64,000 nucleotides of DNA from Eutreptiella sp. 'Long Island Sound 2002' (lineage: Eukaryota > Euglenozoa > Euglenophyceae > Eutreptiales > Eutreptiaceae): positions 149,246,961 to 149,310,960 of the forward strand of contig OZ038382.1 of assembly GCA_964036045.1 (NCBI GenBank), in the 5' to 3' direction. The notes beneath the pieces were generated by a model. The model ran no database searches. It saw only the letters and a program-made list of their open reading frames with translations, and was not told the origin of the DNA. This document shows, piece by piece, positions 32,306 through 44,186 of this stretch. The first letter of the stretch is position 1, and each line of letters starts with the position of its first letter. The translations under genes were made by a program, and so were the position numbers.

Positions 32306-34499
32306 CTATTCCTCATCAGGGAATTTCACATCCACCCCTGCAGCCATGAGGGACTTGGCCATCCAGGCCAAGCGCCTCTTCTTAGAATTATTCCCCTCAG
32401 GGGTAGCGTTATCCCCTTGGGGGCGCTTCTGGGGGACACCTGCGGCAGGAGCGGGTGTAGCAGCAGGAGTAGGTGTAGCAACAGGCGCTGATGAGCGCCT
32501 CTGGGGGTGAGGGGGGTCCAGTCTTGCCACCCCCCTTGCCACCTCATTTACCTTTATCCCCATTCGGGGGATTTCTGGCGGGCGTCTGGGTCTTCTGGCG
32601 CTCCGCCTCCTGACGCTTGAGTTTGTCACTCTCGCGTTTCTTGATGTGGCATTCGTCCTCGTAGTGACGACGTTTGCCACAGTAACCACAGGTGATGGTA
32701 CACCTGAAGTGGTCCTGATGGGTCAGCTGTTTCCCATCTTTGGTGTGCTGCTGACGTTTCATCTGCTGCATACAGCCACTGCGGAGATCGCAGTCTGAGG
32801 CATGACAAGGTCCCCCCTTGTCATTGACAGGTCGGCAGTAGAATAGGGGGGGTGTGCCTGCATCAGGTTGAACCTCGTTCATGGCACGTAGGTTGCCCCT
32901 CCCTTTACCACCTCCCTGGTTGGTGTTAGTGGGATTTTTATGCCCCTTCCCTTCGCCACGTTCGGGGGTAGGGGTAACACCTCGTCCCAAATGCTTCTTG
33001 AGGAATTTCTCCATGTGGGAGTCATTCTCTCTCTCCAGAGCTAGCTCAATCAAGAGATCCACCAGTGTATTGTACGAGTGGGTCCTGCTCTCTCTCTCAG
33101 AGGTGGAGCGACAATCATCCCACGTACGCTGGGGGATCTTACTCATGAGCCACAGGTGGGGCTCAGTGGCTCCGTAGGAGCCCACATTCATCCTCGAAAA
33201 TAAGTACTCCAAGTCGCACACATACTCAGAAATTCGCGCAGCGGATGGAAACTCCGGGAGCATAGGTAGCTCCTCGATCTGTGTGCGTACGCCGAGGTCA
33301 GTCTCATAGACTGGAAATGTTTTCTCTAACCTCAGGAGTACCTCTGCCCAGGTAGAACAGGTTTTCACAATCTGTTTGACCTGTTTTTGCAAAGATTTCT
33401 TTTTGCATGAGCGTTTTAGCAGTGAACATTTGGTGGCCACATCCACATGGGATTGGCCAGTCAACAAAAGGAACTCTGCAAATTCTTCTGCCCATTCAGG
33501 CAGCTTTTTGGGGTCGAACTCCGGCAGTTCCAGCTGGATGTTCGCCTGGGCAATTGGTCTGCCCGTCTTCCCAACCCCCGGAGTTAGGCCTGATGGCGAC
33601 ACGCCGCCAAGAGGGGCCAGGGCTGACAGCCCTCTCCTCTCACTCTCTGTGACAGGCACGTCCTGTAGATCAGCCATAGGCACAGTCCTGGCACGGGGAT
33701 GAAAGGAGCTGGGGCAGGTAACCTTAGGCAACAGCCTTGAGACCCTTGATCTCTTGAGATCCTCGGCCAGGGTACTCAGCCCTGGAGAGAGAGAGGGTAA
33801 CTCAGGCCTGGGTAAGGGTTCTGCAATACCCAGTTTAGCTTTAATGGCCTCTGATAAGGCCGTCACATCTGGATCTTCTGATCCAGACAGGAATTTGGCC
33901 AACAACTTGGCCGTTTGATCCAGGGCACCGTAGGTTGGCCTTGGATGATGTTGTTCTTCGACTCGTGTTGGGCCCACTTCGGGAGCCCTTGGGGTTGGAT
34001 AACATGGTCTTGGATACTCAGGTCTTGTTCGTCTTGGCAGGGATGCAGTGGACGGAGGACCCGAGTGCGCGTAGGACCCTAGGTCTGTACGTGGTATGGA
34101 TCCATGTACAGCCAGTGGCTCCTCTCCATCTTCCCCACGGATGGATTTGTAGTACTCCTGATGTAGGATGTACTCATCCATCTTCTGCTTCAGCTCCTCA
34201 TACTCCTCAGGTCCTTCAATGGCAGTTGAGGGTGAAGCTGGACAATTTGATCTTGATACTGAAGCAGCCACACGTCTGTGGAGGTGACTGAAGCTGTCTC
34301 CACCGTGTGCTGCTAAGGCCTCGGTTGTAAGGCCTTTATTCTCTTCCGCCCTTCTGCGTTCTGGATCTCCTTGGGACCCAGATGCGCCACTGAGATGATG
34401 TGAAGCTCGGTGTGGTGGTTCACGCATTGGGTGGGCCATGCTGCCCATTTGTACTTGGACAGTTCGGATAGGCCAGGTCCTGACGCTTGGCGTGGACAT
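32306..34499 (-). pseudogene. Chromovirus A gag with CCHC zinc knuckle
   Basis: 651 codons are open from 34499 to a TGA at 32544. B shows that this TGA is a point change (GGA to TGA) in a Gly/Lys-rich tail, and the original C-terminus ends at the TAG 32306-32308. The middle (about 33600-33000) is the capsid-like region, starting PEFDPKKLPEWAEEFAEFLL. A perfect C-x2-C-x4-H-x4-C knuckle (CGYCGKRRHYEDEC) lies near 32660. Gag would form the particle and bind the RNA. The start codon is uncertain; the first Met is 83 bp inside the LTR edge. Confidence 0.85.
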
Positions 34500-34565
34500 G
34501 ATGAACTTGTTGTTGAGCTTTTATGCTGCACTTCTTCTCAGGGTCGGTTCAAAAGGTCACAAGGG

Positions 34566-34581
34566 ACTGTCTCTGCTACCG
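34566..34581 (-). promoter_or_regulatory. Probable primer-binding site
   Basis: Directly next to the 5' LTR the minus strand reads CGGTAGCAGAGACAGT. Apart from the first base it resembles the complement of an initiator methionine tRNA 3' end (TGGTAGCAGAG-type), which many Ty3/gypsy elements use as primer. The position matches the expected site exactly. The C in place of T may be a mutation. Confidence 0.6.
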
Positions 34582-35291
34582 GAAAGATGTCCTTGAATTA
34601 TGCCCTAGGTCTTTTGATGTATTCCTGCAGGTTTTGTAGTTGAAAACCCCAAACCAAAGCAGCAAGTAGAGCAAGGACTGAATGTGGATCGAATCAATGA
34701 TTGGTTTTGGAATCCAGTGTAACACAGAAGGGCTGCAGATAGACAAAGCAGGTTTATGCACATGGATTCAATCACAAATGGATAATACAAAAGATTTTAT
34801 ATGAAAATTGGTCAGACTCTAGCCTCAGAGGTTGCATTAGGCACTTCATGTGCACTCTTTTGGGTGAAATGGTGCTGGTTAGGACTGAGAGGCATAGATG
34901 TCAGGACCACACAGAACATGACTTGGCCAAGCAACTGAATTCAGAAACAGTTACAAAGTAGGACCACAATAAGTGGTAGAAACAATTGAGTCTAGGGGTC
35001 TTGGGGTGGGAGACCACTTAGGCTTAACCACCAAGGCCAACAAGCATGAAATGCCTGTTTTATTTTGGTATGTCCTCCATGAAGGAAGGTACCTCCGCTC
35101 AGTTGAGTGGTAGGGGTGAACTTCATGGGGGGGCTAGGGTCACAACCCTAGTTACTTTGAGAAGGTGTACTTTAGGCAACAAAAGAGAGATAAAAACACT
35201 TAAGTTTGTCTTAGCATCAACAAAAGGGTTTTAAGGGGGACTTGGCCTGGATCAAGCCCTCCAAGAAGAACATGGCAGTGACCTTTTCTTA
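34582..35291 (-). repeat. 5' LTR of chromovirus A
   Basis: The second copy of the 710-bp LTR, in direct orientation. Transcription of the element should start here and run to lower coordinates. The right flank from 35292 is LINE sequence, which confirms where the LTR ends. Confidence 0.85.
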
Positions 35292-35571
35292 CTGTTGTCT
35301 TCGGTAGAGTATGGATTGATACTTTCGCAATTTTCTGGGTATCCCACGTAGTCAGGCATGTCCACAAAATGTGCTCAGAGAAGTCATCTGGGACAGGGGG
35401 TTCCAAGGCGTTGGGAGACCACAAAGCCGTTGGCTTGTCTTGAAGTGGTAGAGAGACTGGATGCCACGCGTGGTGCGGCGAGGTGCGCAACGGATTGGAA
35501 ACGCATGTGCGGCTGAACAGACGAAGAAATGTTTGGGTGGGGGGTTGATGCATGAAATTTGGTTCAGTCAT
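35292..35571 (-). pseudogene. LINE ORF2 N-terminal end, cut by chromovirus A
   Basis: A minus-strand frame begins with ATG at about 35571, overlapping the ORF1 stop in the word TATGACTGA, and runs into the LTR at 35291. The encoded piece (about 93 residues) has no domain I recognise. The overlap of stop and start suggests coupled translation of ORF2. The continuation on the other side of chromovirus A (from 24767) needs at least one frameshift to reach the endonuclease frame. Confidence 0.5.
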
Positions 35572-37685
35572 AGCGCATTTTTAGAAGGGGGTCTTTCTGA
35601 AACGTTTCCAATTGTTTGGAGGCTCCAAAAACGGTACCAATGGTGAAGAGAATTTGGTCTGATTTTTGTTTTCCTTTGGAGTGTGTGGCAATGATGTTTG
35701 CACGGATGTCAGGGTCGGCATCATAGTATTTGAAAGAGAAAGAATCAACAATAGAGTTGTCTGCAATGATGGCACTTTCACGATTGTCATACACAAATTC
35801 GTAGTGAATGCGGGGCCCTGATTGGTAGTGTTTGACCTCCGAAAAGGAGCCGAAAAAGACCGCAGCATAGTTACCTTCTCTAAAGGACGTGTGGGGAGGA
35901 GCGATCATTAGCACGGTGTTGGGTACTTCAGGGGGATGAACATTCGCCAATTCATCAAACGATTCATCCAATGTGGGAGCCACTTGTAGGCAGTATTTGC
36001 CGTCAACAGTACGAACAAAAATCAACCCATGCTTTTGGGTTGTCGCACAATTTTCTTCGAGGGTTAAGCTCTCTGGATCAATTGCGTTTTCATAAGATAC
36101 ATGCACAGATAGAGAGTTTGCTGATCTCGGGGCCACATGTAAGATTGTTCCAGTGTTTGATTCCAAATCAAGCATGTTAATTAGTTCACCGAATGGTATG
36201 CCTTTTGTGTAGGCATTCTTTACCAGCTTTGATGGGAATGCCATGAACGTGTTGGCGTCCTCGTATAGGATTGAAGGGAAAGCAAGAATTGTGCGGCTTA
36301 CTTGTTGAGCTTGCTCATACCAAATTTTTTCGGAGAGGGCTGTTGCTTCGTCGGGCGGCACCTCAATGTCCCATCGGGCCCAGTCTTTGAGCGGTGACCA
36401 TCTCGGGTGGAATTGTGATCTTTGGTAGGTAGCGAACTCCGATTGGACACTTTCTGCTTCTTCCGGTGTAGTTGTAGATATTCGTGTGTTCATCGGCGTT
36501 TCCAAGGATGCTTTTGTCGACGTCGATCCTCACAAAACATTTTTGATGAACCTTGTCGTCTTCGTAGCCATGGTGAGAAAGTTGGGTGGATAGGGAGTGT
36601 TGATCTTTACCCTGGGGATTCATTTTGAATATCTTGCACTTGGACTTGTTGAAATTGCGGTAAGATGACTTATTTGAGACGAAACACACGAGAAGTTTGT
36701 CTCCACTTCGGCGGGTGCTTTGGATGAGGCAACATTGATCATATTTTTGCGGTGTTGGTTTCATGAAGTGGACATGTTCAAAAAGGAATGTGTGGGTGCA
36801 AAACTCCGCCATTGCTTGTATAGCTCTTCGATGGTCTATATCAAAAGCGTTCCTGTCATTGATGAGTGGATCATTGACCGTTAGTGCGATTGCACCTTGT
36901 ACTTCTTCGTTATATTCTTTCATTGCTTCCATCATTTTTTCGATGTTTGTGGTGAGAGAAGGTTCTCCATCTTCTTTTTCAAATTGGCGGCAGTTGCGTT
37001 TTGGTGGGAAAGCCCAAGAATTCAAATCAGCTTGGATTGCTTGGAACGGGAGGTCGTCATCACCTTGTGCACAATAGCCAATACCTTCTTCGTGGTATTT
37101 GTATTGATCCTTGTTGTTGTAGATGTTGTTCACACAGTCTCCAAAGAGATCAATTTCAAACTTGACTTCGTTGTACACCTTGTCGAGGATGGGGCCCGGG
37201 GTGGTGTAACCTTTCGCATCAAAGATGGTGTTGTTTCTCTCAATGAAGTTGAAGGTTCTTCCTTGTCGGACGGTATGGTGGGGCGGTTCTTCTTTGGTGT
37301 GGATTTGCTTGATAATGTGTAAGCGGGATTTTGTGTTGGTGAGGGCATTTCGATATGAACCACGGGAATCTTTTTGGATTGGAGTTGACTTGGAAGGCGT
37401 GGGCGAAGAATTTGAGGGAGAGCTTGACGATTCTTTTTGTTTACCTTTTCTTGAGCGGCTTGGCGTTGACGGTGCTTCGCTTGGAGTTGAGAAAATGGGA
37501 GAAGACGAGGTTTCGTAAGCAGAAACGCGTTGAGCTACTAGAGATGATTCTCTTCTTTTCGCGACGGATTGAGCTCGGTTGCGTTGACGGCGGCTTTCCG
37601 CAATCTTTCTTCCTCGATTCTCTCCAGGTTCATTCAAATCCTTTACGTTTGTGCGTTCATTTTCTTTATCTCCTTTTTTCGTCAT
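35564..37685 (-). pseudogene. LINE ORF1, one frameshift
   Basis: Two overlapping minus-strand frames (37685-36363 and 36505-35564) join by one frameshift between about 36500 and 36400 into a product of roughly 700 residues. The N-terminus is strongly basic and Ser/Pro-rich (KRRESS, SRSRKGKQKESSSSPSNSS) and could bind nucleic acid. The rest is mixed and acidic in places. No zinc knuckle or RNA-recognition motif is evident. Position directly upstream of ORF2 inside the same target duplication is the main reason to call it ORF1. Confidence 0.6.
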
Positions 37686-37842
37686 TTTCTGGCGCGTTGC
37701 TTATTGCAAGGGCTGTGAGAAAGGCTTTCCACGTTTCACTGATAATAATCCAGAATTGATGATGTTCTGTTCGTTCCTGTTCAGGAAAGGACTAATTCAA
37801 ACAATTCCAGGCGCCAGGCGCGAACACGGGCGACATGTTCCC

Positions 37843-38090
37843 GGCCCCCCTCTTATTGGGCCGTGCTGTGTTGGTGCGTGCCCGCCCCCTGTTGGGGCGT
37901 GTCGTGTTTGTGCGTGGCCCCCCCCCGTGGTGGGGCGTGCTGTGTCGGCGTGTTCGGGTTTCGGTTCGGGGTGTTGTAGCCGGCTCGAGGCTAGGCTTGG
38001 TTTGTTGGTTCGCTGTTGTCTCCGCCGCCGTACGGCTGGCATTGTCCGGTGTTGGTTGTCTGTGGTGTTTGCCTGGCCGGGACGGACGGG
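37843..38090. repeat. Continuation of the 37-bp satellite beyond the LINE
   Basis: The sequence resumes in the middle of a satellite unit and includes the spacer segment GGTGTTGTAGCCGGCTCGAGGCT near 37970, as in the array that ends at 18579. This shows that the two arrays were one before the LINE inserted. Confidence 0.8.
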
Positions 38091-40200
38091 CCGGCCTGCC
38101 GAGCCCGTGTGGTGCGCCACCCCTTTGTTCTGGCCAGGTGGGACGGGCCAGCCCTCCGAGCGCGAGCGGTGCGCCAGCCCGTGTTTTTGTTTTGCGGGTG
38201 TCGTCGCTCTGCCTCTCGTGTTCCCCTGCTCGCCCTGTGCTTTCTCGTGGCTGCGCGGCTCCTGGCCGTGCGTTGAAGTTTGTCGCCGCCCGCTGCGGCA
38301 CCCCCGGACACCACCCCACCCCACCCTGCCCCTCTGCTCGTTGTCTGCTGCCCCCCCCTTTGCCTCTTGATGTTCCGCGCCCGCTGGCGGTTGTGCCCTC
38401 CCCCCCCGGGGGGTTTGCGTTTCGCGGCCGGTGGCGTCCTTCTCCGCGTTTACCCTTGTTGCCTCTGTGCCTTGTGGTTGCTCTGCGCCGCTTGGCCGTT
38501 TGTCCGCGCTCCTGTTGTCCCGCCCCCCCCCCCCCCCCCCCCTGGTTTGTGTTTCTCGGGTGGCCTTGCCCTGTCGCTCGTTTTCCTGTGTCCTCCTGCT
38601 GCTGCCTTGTTTTTTCCGTACCTTTGGCCTTGGTACCTGTTTGGTTGGGTTTCTTTTTCCCCCCTCGGCTCGCGTCCTTTCGTGCGCTCTGTGCGATGCG
38701 CCCTGGTGCCGTGCCCCCCCCCCCCCGGGCGGTTGCCCTTGGTGGTGTGCGACGCCCCGCGTCTTGTTGTGTGGTGCCCTGGTTGGGTGTGGTGTGCTGT
38801 TCTGTTGTGTTGTTGGCTTCGTCGTTGGCTGTCTCCCGTTGGCGTCGGCCCCGCTGTTTCTGTTGGTGTCGCCGTGCTTCGCTGCGCCGTGCTGTTTTGT
38901 TCGGTGTTTCGTCGTGGGTGGTGCCGTCGTGCATTGTCGTGTGCTGTGGTGTTTTTTTTGTTCCTGTGTGGCGTCGTGGTTGTGGCGTTGTTCCCTCTCT
39001 GCCTTCTATGTTCTGCGCACGTGCGGTTTTGCGCCGCCTGGTGCTGCCCTCCCCCTCGCCGTGTTCTGTGTGCCGTGCCTTCAGCCGGTCTGTGTTGCCG
39101 TGCTGTGCTGGCTTGTTCTGTCCTTTTCTGGTGCTGTGTTGCTGCTTGCTGTGCTGTGTTGCTCGGGCTGCGGCGTGCCGTGTCGTGTTGTGCCGCGTCC
39201 TGTTGTGCTTCGCGGGTGGCGTGGTGCTGCGCTGTGTTTCCTTGTGCGGTTGCGCCCTGCTGCGAGCTGTGCCGTGCTCGGTGGCGCTGTGCTGTGTTGT
39301 CCTGCATTGCGCAATTCGCTTGGGTGCTGCGTCTTGGTGGTCATTGCTGTGCTGTCCCGCTGTGTGCTGTTGTGGGTTGCTTTGTGCTGTCTGGTGTCCG
39401 TTGGCGTTGTGCGGTTGGCTGTGTGCTGCGCTGTGCTTTTGTTTGCTGCTGTGTGCTGTGCTGCGCCTTTGGGCGTGGTGTCTGGTTGCGCCGTGCTGTG
39501 CTGTCCTTGTTGTGGCTTGCTGTTTCATCTTGGTCGCGCTGCTGTGTGCTGTGCTGTGCCTCCTAGTGCTGTGCTGGGCCGTGTCGCGTCGTGTTGTGCT
39601 GTGTGGTGCAGTGCTGCTGTGCACTCTGCCGTGGGGGTGGTGCTGTGCTGCGTTGTCTCGCGGTGTACGGTGCCGCTTGGTGCTATGGCGTGCCCTCGGG
39701 TGCTGTGCGGTGCCTCAGGTGCTGTGTGCTTTGCTGCGTGCTGTGCTGTGCTGTGCTGTGCTGCTGTGTTTTGTGCTGTGCCTTGGGGTGTGGTGTCTTG
39801 GTGCGCTGTGCTGTGCTGTTCGTGTTGTGTCTTGCTGTTTGGTCGGGGTTCGTGTTCCTGTGTGTTGTGCTGTGTCTCTCGGTGCGGTGCTGCGCTGCGT
39901 TGCGTTGTGTTGTTACGTGCGGTGCAGTGCTGTTGCGCACCGTACTGTTTGCGTGGTGCTGTGCTGTTTTTGCCTGCGCTTTTTGCTGCTGTTGCATGCT
40001 GTGCCCTGCCCTCGGGTGTTGTGCCGTGCTGTGGGGTGCTGTACCGTTTGGTGCGGCGCCTTGCTGTGTCGCCCTGTGCTGTGTGTGCTGTGCTGTGTGC
40101 GCTGTGCTGCGTGTGTTTTGCCGTTGTGTTGTGGTTTGTGCTGTTTTTTGCTGCTGTCTGTTGTGCTGCTGGCGCTCTGTGGTGTCTCGCTGTGTGCGCG
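38091..40200. repeat. GC-rich low-complexity region with degenerate GTGCT repeats
   Basis: Two imperfect copies of a ~55-bp block (GGGACGGGCC...GGTGCGCCA) stand at about 38090-38180. Downstream the DNA is C/T-rich with C-runs, including about 20 C at 38523-38542. From 38950 it becomes a degenerate array of TGTGCTG words. Frames of more than 400 codons on either strand consist of Cys/Val/Leu or Thr/Gln/His repeats and have no domain. I treat them as non-coding. Confidence 0.6.
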
Positions 40201-40849
40201 GTTACCTCCATGCATTTTCCAGAACAAAACAAAACTGTTTCCCATTTTCAAAAACAGAAAAAATTGTTTCCTGCTGGTGTCTTGCCTTGTGTACCCTGCT
40301 GTCCCTACATGCAACAATACCACACGCTGAAAAACACCAGCCTGCTTTATTCATTTAATTCTTTGCCTTGGGCTGGTGCGCACCGCAGGTCTGTTCTTGA
40401 GCTTTTCGGTCAGGTCCTCGGGGTGTTTGAAACTTTGCACCTGCAGCAAAAGGGGGGGCAAACGCGACGGGGATGGGGCAGTAAGGGGAGGAGAAGGTAC
40501 ATGGAGAAAAATAAAAGGGGCGAGAGGTGGCGAGTGCAGGGGCGTAACATGTTAGAAAACTTTTTCGAGTTTTACGCGCTGCTCGCGACGTCGTTTTCTT
40601 TGACTATTCGGCACGCACAGCAACGAGGGGCACGTTGTTCTGCTCGTGAGTTTATAACGGTGCTTACGGCGTTAACTATTCACTTATTTAAGGTCAAAAA
40701 GCTTTTCGTCCCCTTTTTACGCGTTTCGCAGCGCGCTTTTTGCCCTAAGCGTTTTTTTATACTATTTAGCTTTATTTTCAGCTATTTAGAAAATCTTTTC
40801 GTTCTATTTTACTTATCTTTTTATTTTATTCTGGCGCTGGCCAGCGTCG
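40201..40849. other. No gene seen
   Basis: A mixed, AT-richer stretch between the GC-rich array and the LTR-like block of chromovirus C. It has no similarity that I can see to the flank of chromovirus D. No conserved frame or RNA motif was found. Confidence 0.4.
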
Positions 40850-41577
40850 CTATTAGAAGTGGACACGTCTGCCATTGAGTGGCTGTCGGAAAAAAGCAAA
40901 TCATTCCCCTGATCCCCTGAAAAATATGACGAAGGGTACCGATGTACAATCGACTGTCACAGGTGGTAGCCGTGAAAGGGAATGTAAATACCGGCGTAGC
41001 CTGACCTGCCTGCTTTTTTTTTCTTGGGTGGTTCCAGTGCGCGAGACCTCGCGCACTGATTGTTTCCGTGGGACAATGTTCTAAATCGTGTTATATCTGA
41101 CCAACACGGTGTCTACACACACATACACCGGAAAAATCAAATGTGTTTGTCCGTCTGGTACTGTACCTGCAATTGTACGCGTCATATCTGTTCCGCAAAA
41201 TCAATACATAACGTGACCTGAGTGCGCCAGGCCTCGCGCACTCCGGATGCCGCAATTTGTATTTTATTTTTACTTTAGAGTATATGTGTTTCCCCTAACA
41301 TGGGAAGTCCGACAGTCATACACTTCCAATGCTCCTTCGTCAACACAATCTTAGTTTTAATACCGTGTGGGAGGTGTGTATTTGTGCGAACGCCAGTCCT
41401 TATGGGTTTTTAGGTTTCTTAATAAACTCTATTTTGAATATCTTGAGTGCGCGAGGCCTCGTGCACTCAGAAGGCCAGAGAAATATAAAAAGCGTCACAT
41501 TGAGGAACACTGAGTTGCGCAATACTAAAAAAGCAATTTATTTCACTACGCCCAAAATGACGTTCATCAAACACCCC
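40850..41577 (-). repeat. LTR-like block of chromovirus C
   Basis: The counterpart of 10728-11458, with TGGACACG from 40861 and the end ...AACACCCCA near 41577, followed by a T-run and CCCTGCTGC. It keeps three palindromic GCGAGGCCTCGC-like cores near 41036, 41220 and 41445, at nearly the same spacing as in D. Confidence 0.5.
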
Positions 41578-43237
41578 ATAAAAACGTTTTTTTGCCCTGC
41601 TGCAAACCGGTCTAGTTCTGCGCGTTCGGCGCGCAAAACAGGGTGCAGTTTGCGTGGGCTAAGAAAAAGGGCGCTGATCACACAACAACAAATTGGCCAT
41701 TGCACGACTTCATCATGTAGAACCCTTACTACAAGCTGTGCGCTCAAACTGTGCACCTCTTACTCCGAGCCCTCTCAGGGAAACGCGCGAGGGCGTCCCT
41801 GTCAGGCCACAGTTGCCCAGAGGCGCTGTGTTCCCTTGGTACCTCCCAGGAGGGCCAATAGGGCCCACGACTTCTTCGCCATGGCCACCCACTAGCGTGT
41901 GTGGGGGTCAGGGCGAGCAGGCCTAGTAGGGATTGAGTGCGGTTGTGCTCACCCTGCCTTCGAAGGCTGATGCTGGCATTAGTGATTGTTGTATAGTGGT
42001 GTCTCCTGCTCCGCGTGCTTTTCCTCGCGGGCAGGGGAGTGTGTTAGCTTCTGGCCATTAGAAAAATGGGGATTTTGTATGCTTTTCGCAGACTTGGCCA
42101 CTCCTCTCCTCTAGTAGGTAGGGCTTTTGCCGTTTCCCCAAAGGTTAGACGCCAGCACAGAAATGGGGCGCTATAGGAGTGGTACCAGTACCTGCCTAGG
42201 ACCTTCGGTCCAACAGCAGCGAAGGCTGCAAGGCAGCCACGCCGGGGAGAGAAGTGAGACACACACAGACATACGTAGCACACTTAGGGGTATGGTAACA
42301 TTGCCAAGAAGGGTAGAAACCCATGGGTCTGGACCAGTTAGGGGTCCTAACTGTGGGCACACCTGCCCCGAGGGAGTGTATGCACACCTTGTGTTCAACA
42401 CCTTGCTTGTCATTTTCCCCTGGTCTAGGAAGCCACCGCTCTTCAGTGGCTCCCCAAGGTCATGATATTAGGGCATATTCCATGCAACACGTGGTCAACA
42501 ACGCAGACACTCGCTGGGTGGCTGCAAACCTGACAAGCGGGCACATGGTTCACGCTGGTAACCACAGGCCTGGGACTGCAGGGCACAACTAGAGCAGGGG
42601 CTGGACTCCAAAAGCAGCGGATGTGCAGGCGTTTGGAAAAACGATCCCGATTGGGGGAGGGCGTTAGTACACTCACTGAAACTGGAGCTCTACAGGAGTC
42701 CTGAACCTGTCCTGTGACTGCTTAGGTCTAGTTGTTAGCACAAGAGTGCTCAGGGCCCCTTGGAGGTTAGAAAACAGAGGGGATTGCGAGTAAAGGGCCT
42801 CAACTGTGAGGTCCAATGGGAGGGACTCTGTTCACGTAGGCCGGCGTGTTCAGGTGACCCGCAGTTGAGGTGGTCGTATGGAGGTGGGCACCCCGGACTG
42901 ATCCAACCCAAGAGGTACATTTTCCAGCGCGTGCGTGCGTTCTTGGTACTACACTGCGCGGATTAATGTGTGGTGAGAGGCTGGGGCAATGGGACTCACC
43001 AACCATTGGGCTGCAAACAGGATAAGCGGCCTGGTGGGGTTCCGATGATCCTCAGGGTTGCTTCTCTTCTGGTGAGGGGGATATGTATCTCCGGGGGGAG
43101 CCAATACCCCTGCAGGAGTGGCCCAAAGGAGACTCCCAACGGGAGGAGGGGATGTCTGGGGTATACCACCGCCTCCTGAAGCTTGCAACCTCCTCCGTTC
43201 GGTTAGGCACAATAAATAGATAGGCACAAGGAGATGA

Positions 43238-43473
43238 GTTTTTCTTCGTACGCTGGGACAGAGTCTCAGCAGGGGTTAGTAGCTGTCTCTCGTTGTTCTC
43301 AACGAGGTAGGAACGAAAAAAGGGGTTGATACTCCCATCTGGCTGTATAAAGGCGGACATGGGCTCCCAGGTTGCCTCAGATAGCCCCTTTCCGTCCCAC
43401 ATGGTAAGGACCTTCCAGCCCTGTTTATACTCGTGGCGTCCAATACCTGCAACCACGTAGTAGCCATCGACTG
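43238..43473 (-). pseudogene. Chromodomain of chromovirus C, cut by chromovirus B
   Basis: Retains VDGYYVVAGIGRHEYKQGW, WDGKGLSEATWEPMSAF and the tail RSYLVENNERQLLTPAETLSQ. The WDGxG and EATWEP motifs are those of a chromodomain. The reading frame upstream of AVDGY is lost at the LTR of chromovirus B. Confidence 0.8.
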
Positions 43474-44186
43474 CCCTCAAATAGATGTCCGTGTTTAGTA
43501 CCCTAGATATTTTGGTGAAATCCTGCAGGTTTTGATGTTGAAAACCCAAACCAGAGCAGTAAGTAGAGCAAGAACAGAATGCGGATCGAATCCATGAATA
43601 GTTTGAAATCCCGTGTAACACAGAAGGGCTGCAGATAGACAAAGCAGGTATAAAAACAAAAATTTAATCACAAAGGATAAAACAAATGATTTTTATATGA
43701 AAACTGGCATCACTCTTGCCTCCCAATTAGTCTCAAGTACTTCATGTGCACTATTTTGGATGAAATGGAGTTGGTTAGAAATATGGGGCAAAAGAATTTA
43801 GCCCAGACACAGATTATGACGTGGCCAAGCAACTGAATTCAGAAACAGTAAGAAAGGTAGAACCACAATACGTGGTAGAAAGAATGGAGTATAGGTGTCT
43901 TGGGGTGGGAGACCACTAGGCTTGACCTTCAAGGCCTAAGGCATGGAATGCCTTTTTTTTTCGGTATATCCTCCATGAGAGAAGGTACCTCCGCTCAGTT
44001 GAGTGGTAGGGGTGAACTTCATGGGGGGCTAGGGTTATAACCCTAGTTACTTTGAGAAAGCGTACTTAAAGCTTCAAAAGAGGGATGAAAATACCTAAGT
44101 AAGTCTTAGCATCAACAAAAGGGTTTCAAGGGGGGCTTGGCCTGGATCAAGCCCTCCAAGAAAGACATGGTAGTGACTTTTTCTTA
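43474..44186 (-). repeat. 3' LTR of chromovirus B
   Basis: Related to the A LTRs over the whole length but with many changes. It starts near ATAGATGTCC and ends ...TTTTTCTTA on the plus strand, followed by the same CTCCCCCCTGG tract (polypurine on the coding strand). Confidence 0.8.

Larger units (their letters stand above)
24768..35291 (-). mobile_element. Chromovirus A (Ty3/gypsy with chromodomain), inserted in the LINE
   Basis: Two direct 710-bp LTRs (24768-25477 and 34582-35291) enclose gag, protease, RT, RNase H, integrase, chromodomain and a 2.7-kb 3' UTR on the minus strand. A primer-binding-like site and a polypurine tract lie next to the LTRs as expected. By eye the LTRs differ at about 19 positions, near 97% identity, so this is a fairly young insertion. 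I see no clear 5-bp target duplication (TTAAA against CTGTT). Damage: a stop at the end of gag, a frameshift before protease, a deletion of about 680 bp after protease relative to chromovirus B, and a stop inside the chromodomain. Confidence 0.9.
18580..37842 (-). mobile_element. LINE inserted in satellite DNA, interrupted by chromovirus A
   Basis: The minus-strand order is ORF1 (37685-35564), ORF2 with endonuclease, RT and RNase H (about 35571 to 19301) and a 3' UTR ending at 18580. The same 12-bp sequence, GGCCCCCCTCTT, stands at 18568-18579 and 37843-37854 and continues into the satellite on both sides, which fits a target-site duplication. A run of six T at 18578-18583 would be a short poly(A) on the coding strand, overlapping the duplication. 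Without chromovirus A (24768-35291) the LINE is about 8.7 kb. Because the 12 bp also belong to the satellite unit, the duplication is likely but not certain. Confidence 0.75.
40850..43473 (-). mobile_element. 3' part of chromovirus C
   Basis: This matches chromovirus D (10728-13400) at high identity: LTR-like block 40850-41577, 3' UTR 41578-43237, chromodomain tail from 43238. It stops at 43473, where the LTR of chromovirus B begins inside the acidic linker before the chromodomain. The remaining pol of the same element continues at 62211. A left target duplication cannot be shown because the 5' LTR is not in the window. Confidence 0.8.

Noticed and set aside
24740-35300. A 5-bp target duplication for chromovirus A
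   Set aside because: The flanks at the LTR edges (TTAAA and CTGTT) do not match, and shifting the edges by a few bases does not help.
37835-40878. Plus-strand frames of over 800 codons in the 38-40-kb region
   Set aside because: Low-complexity Cys/Ala/Val/Leu sequence from TGTGCTG repeats, open in overlapping frames, no domain.
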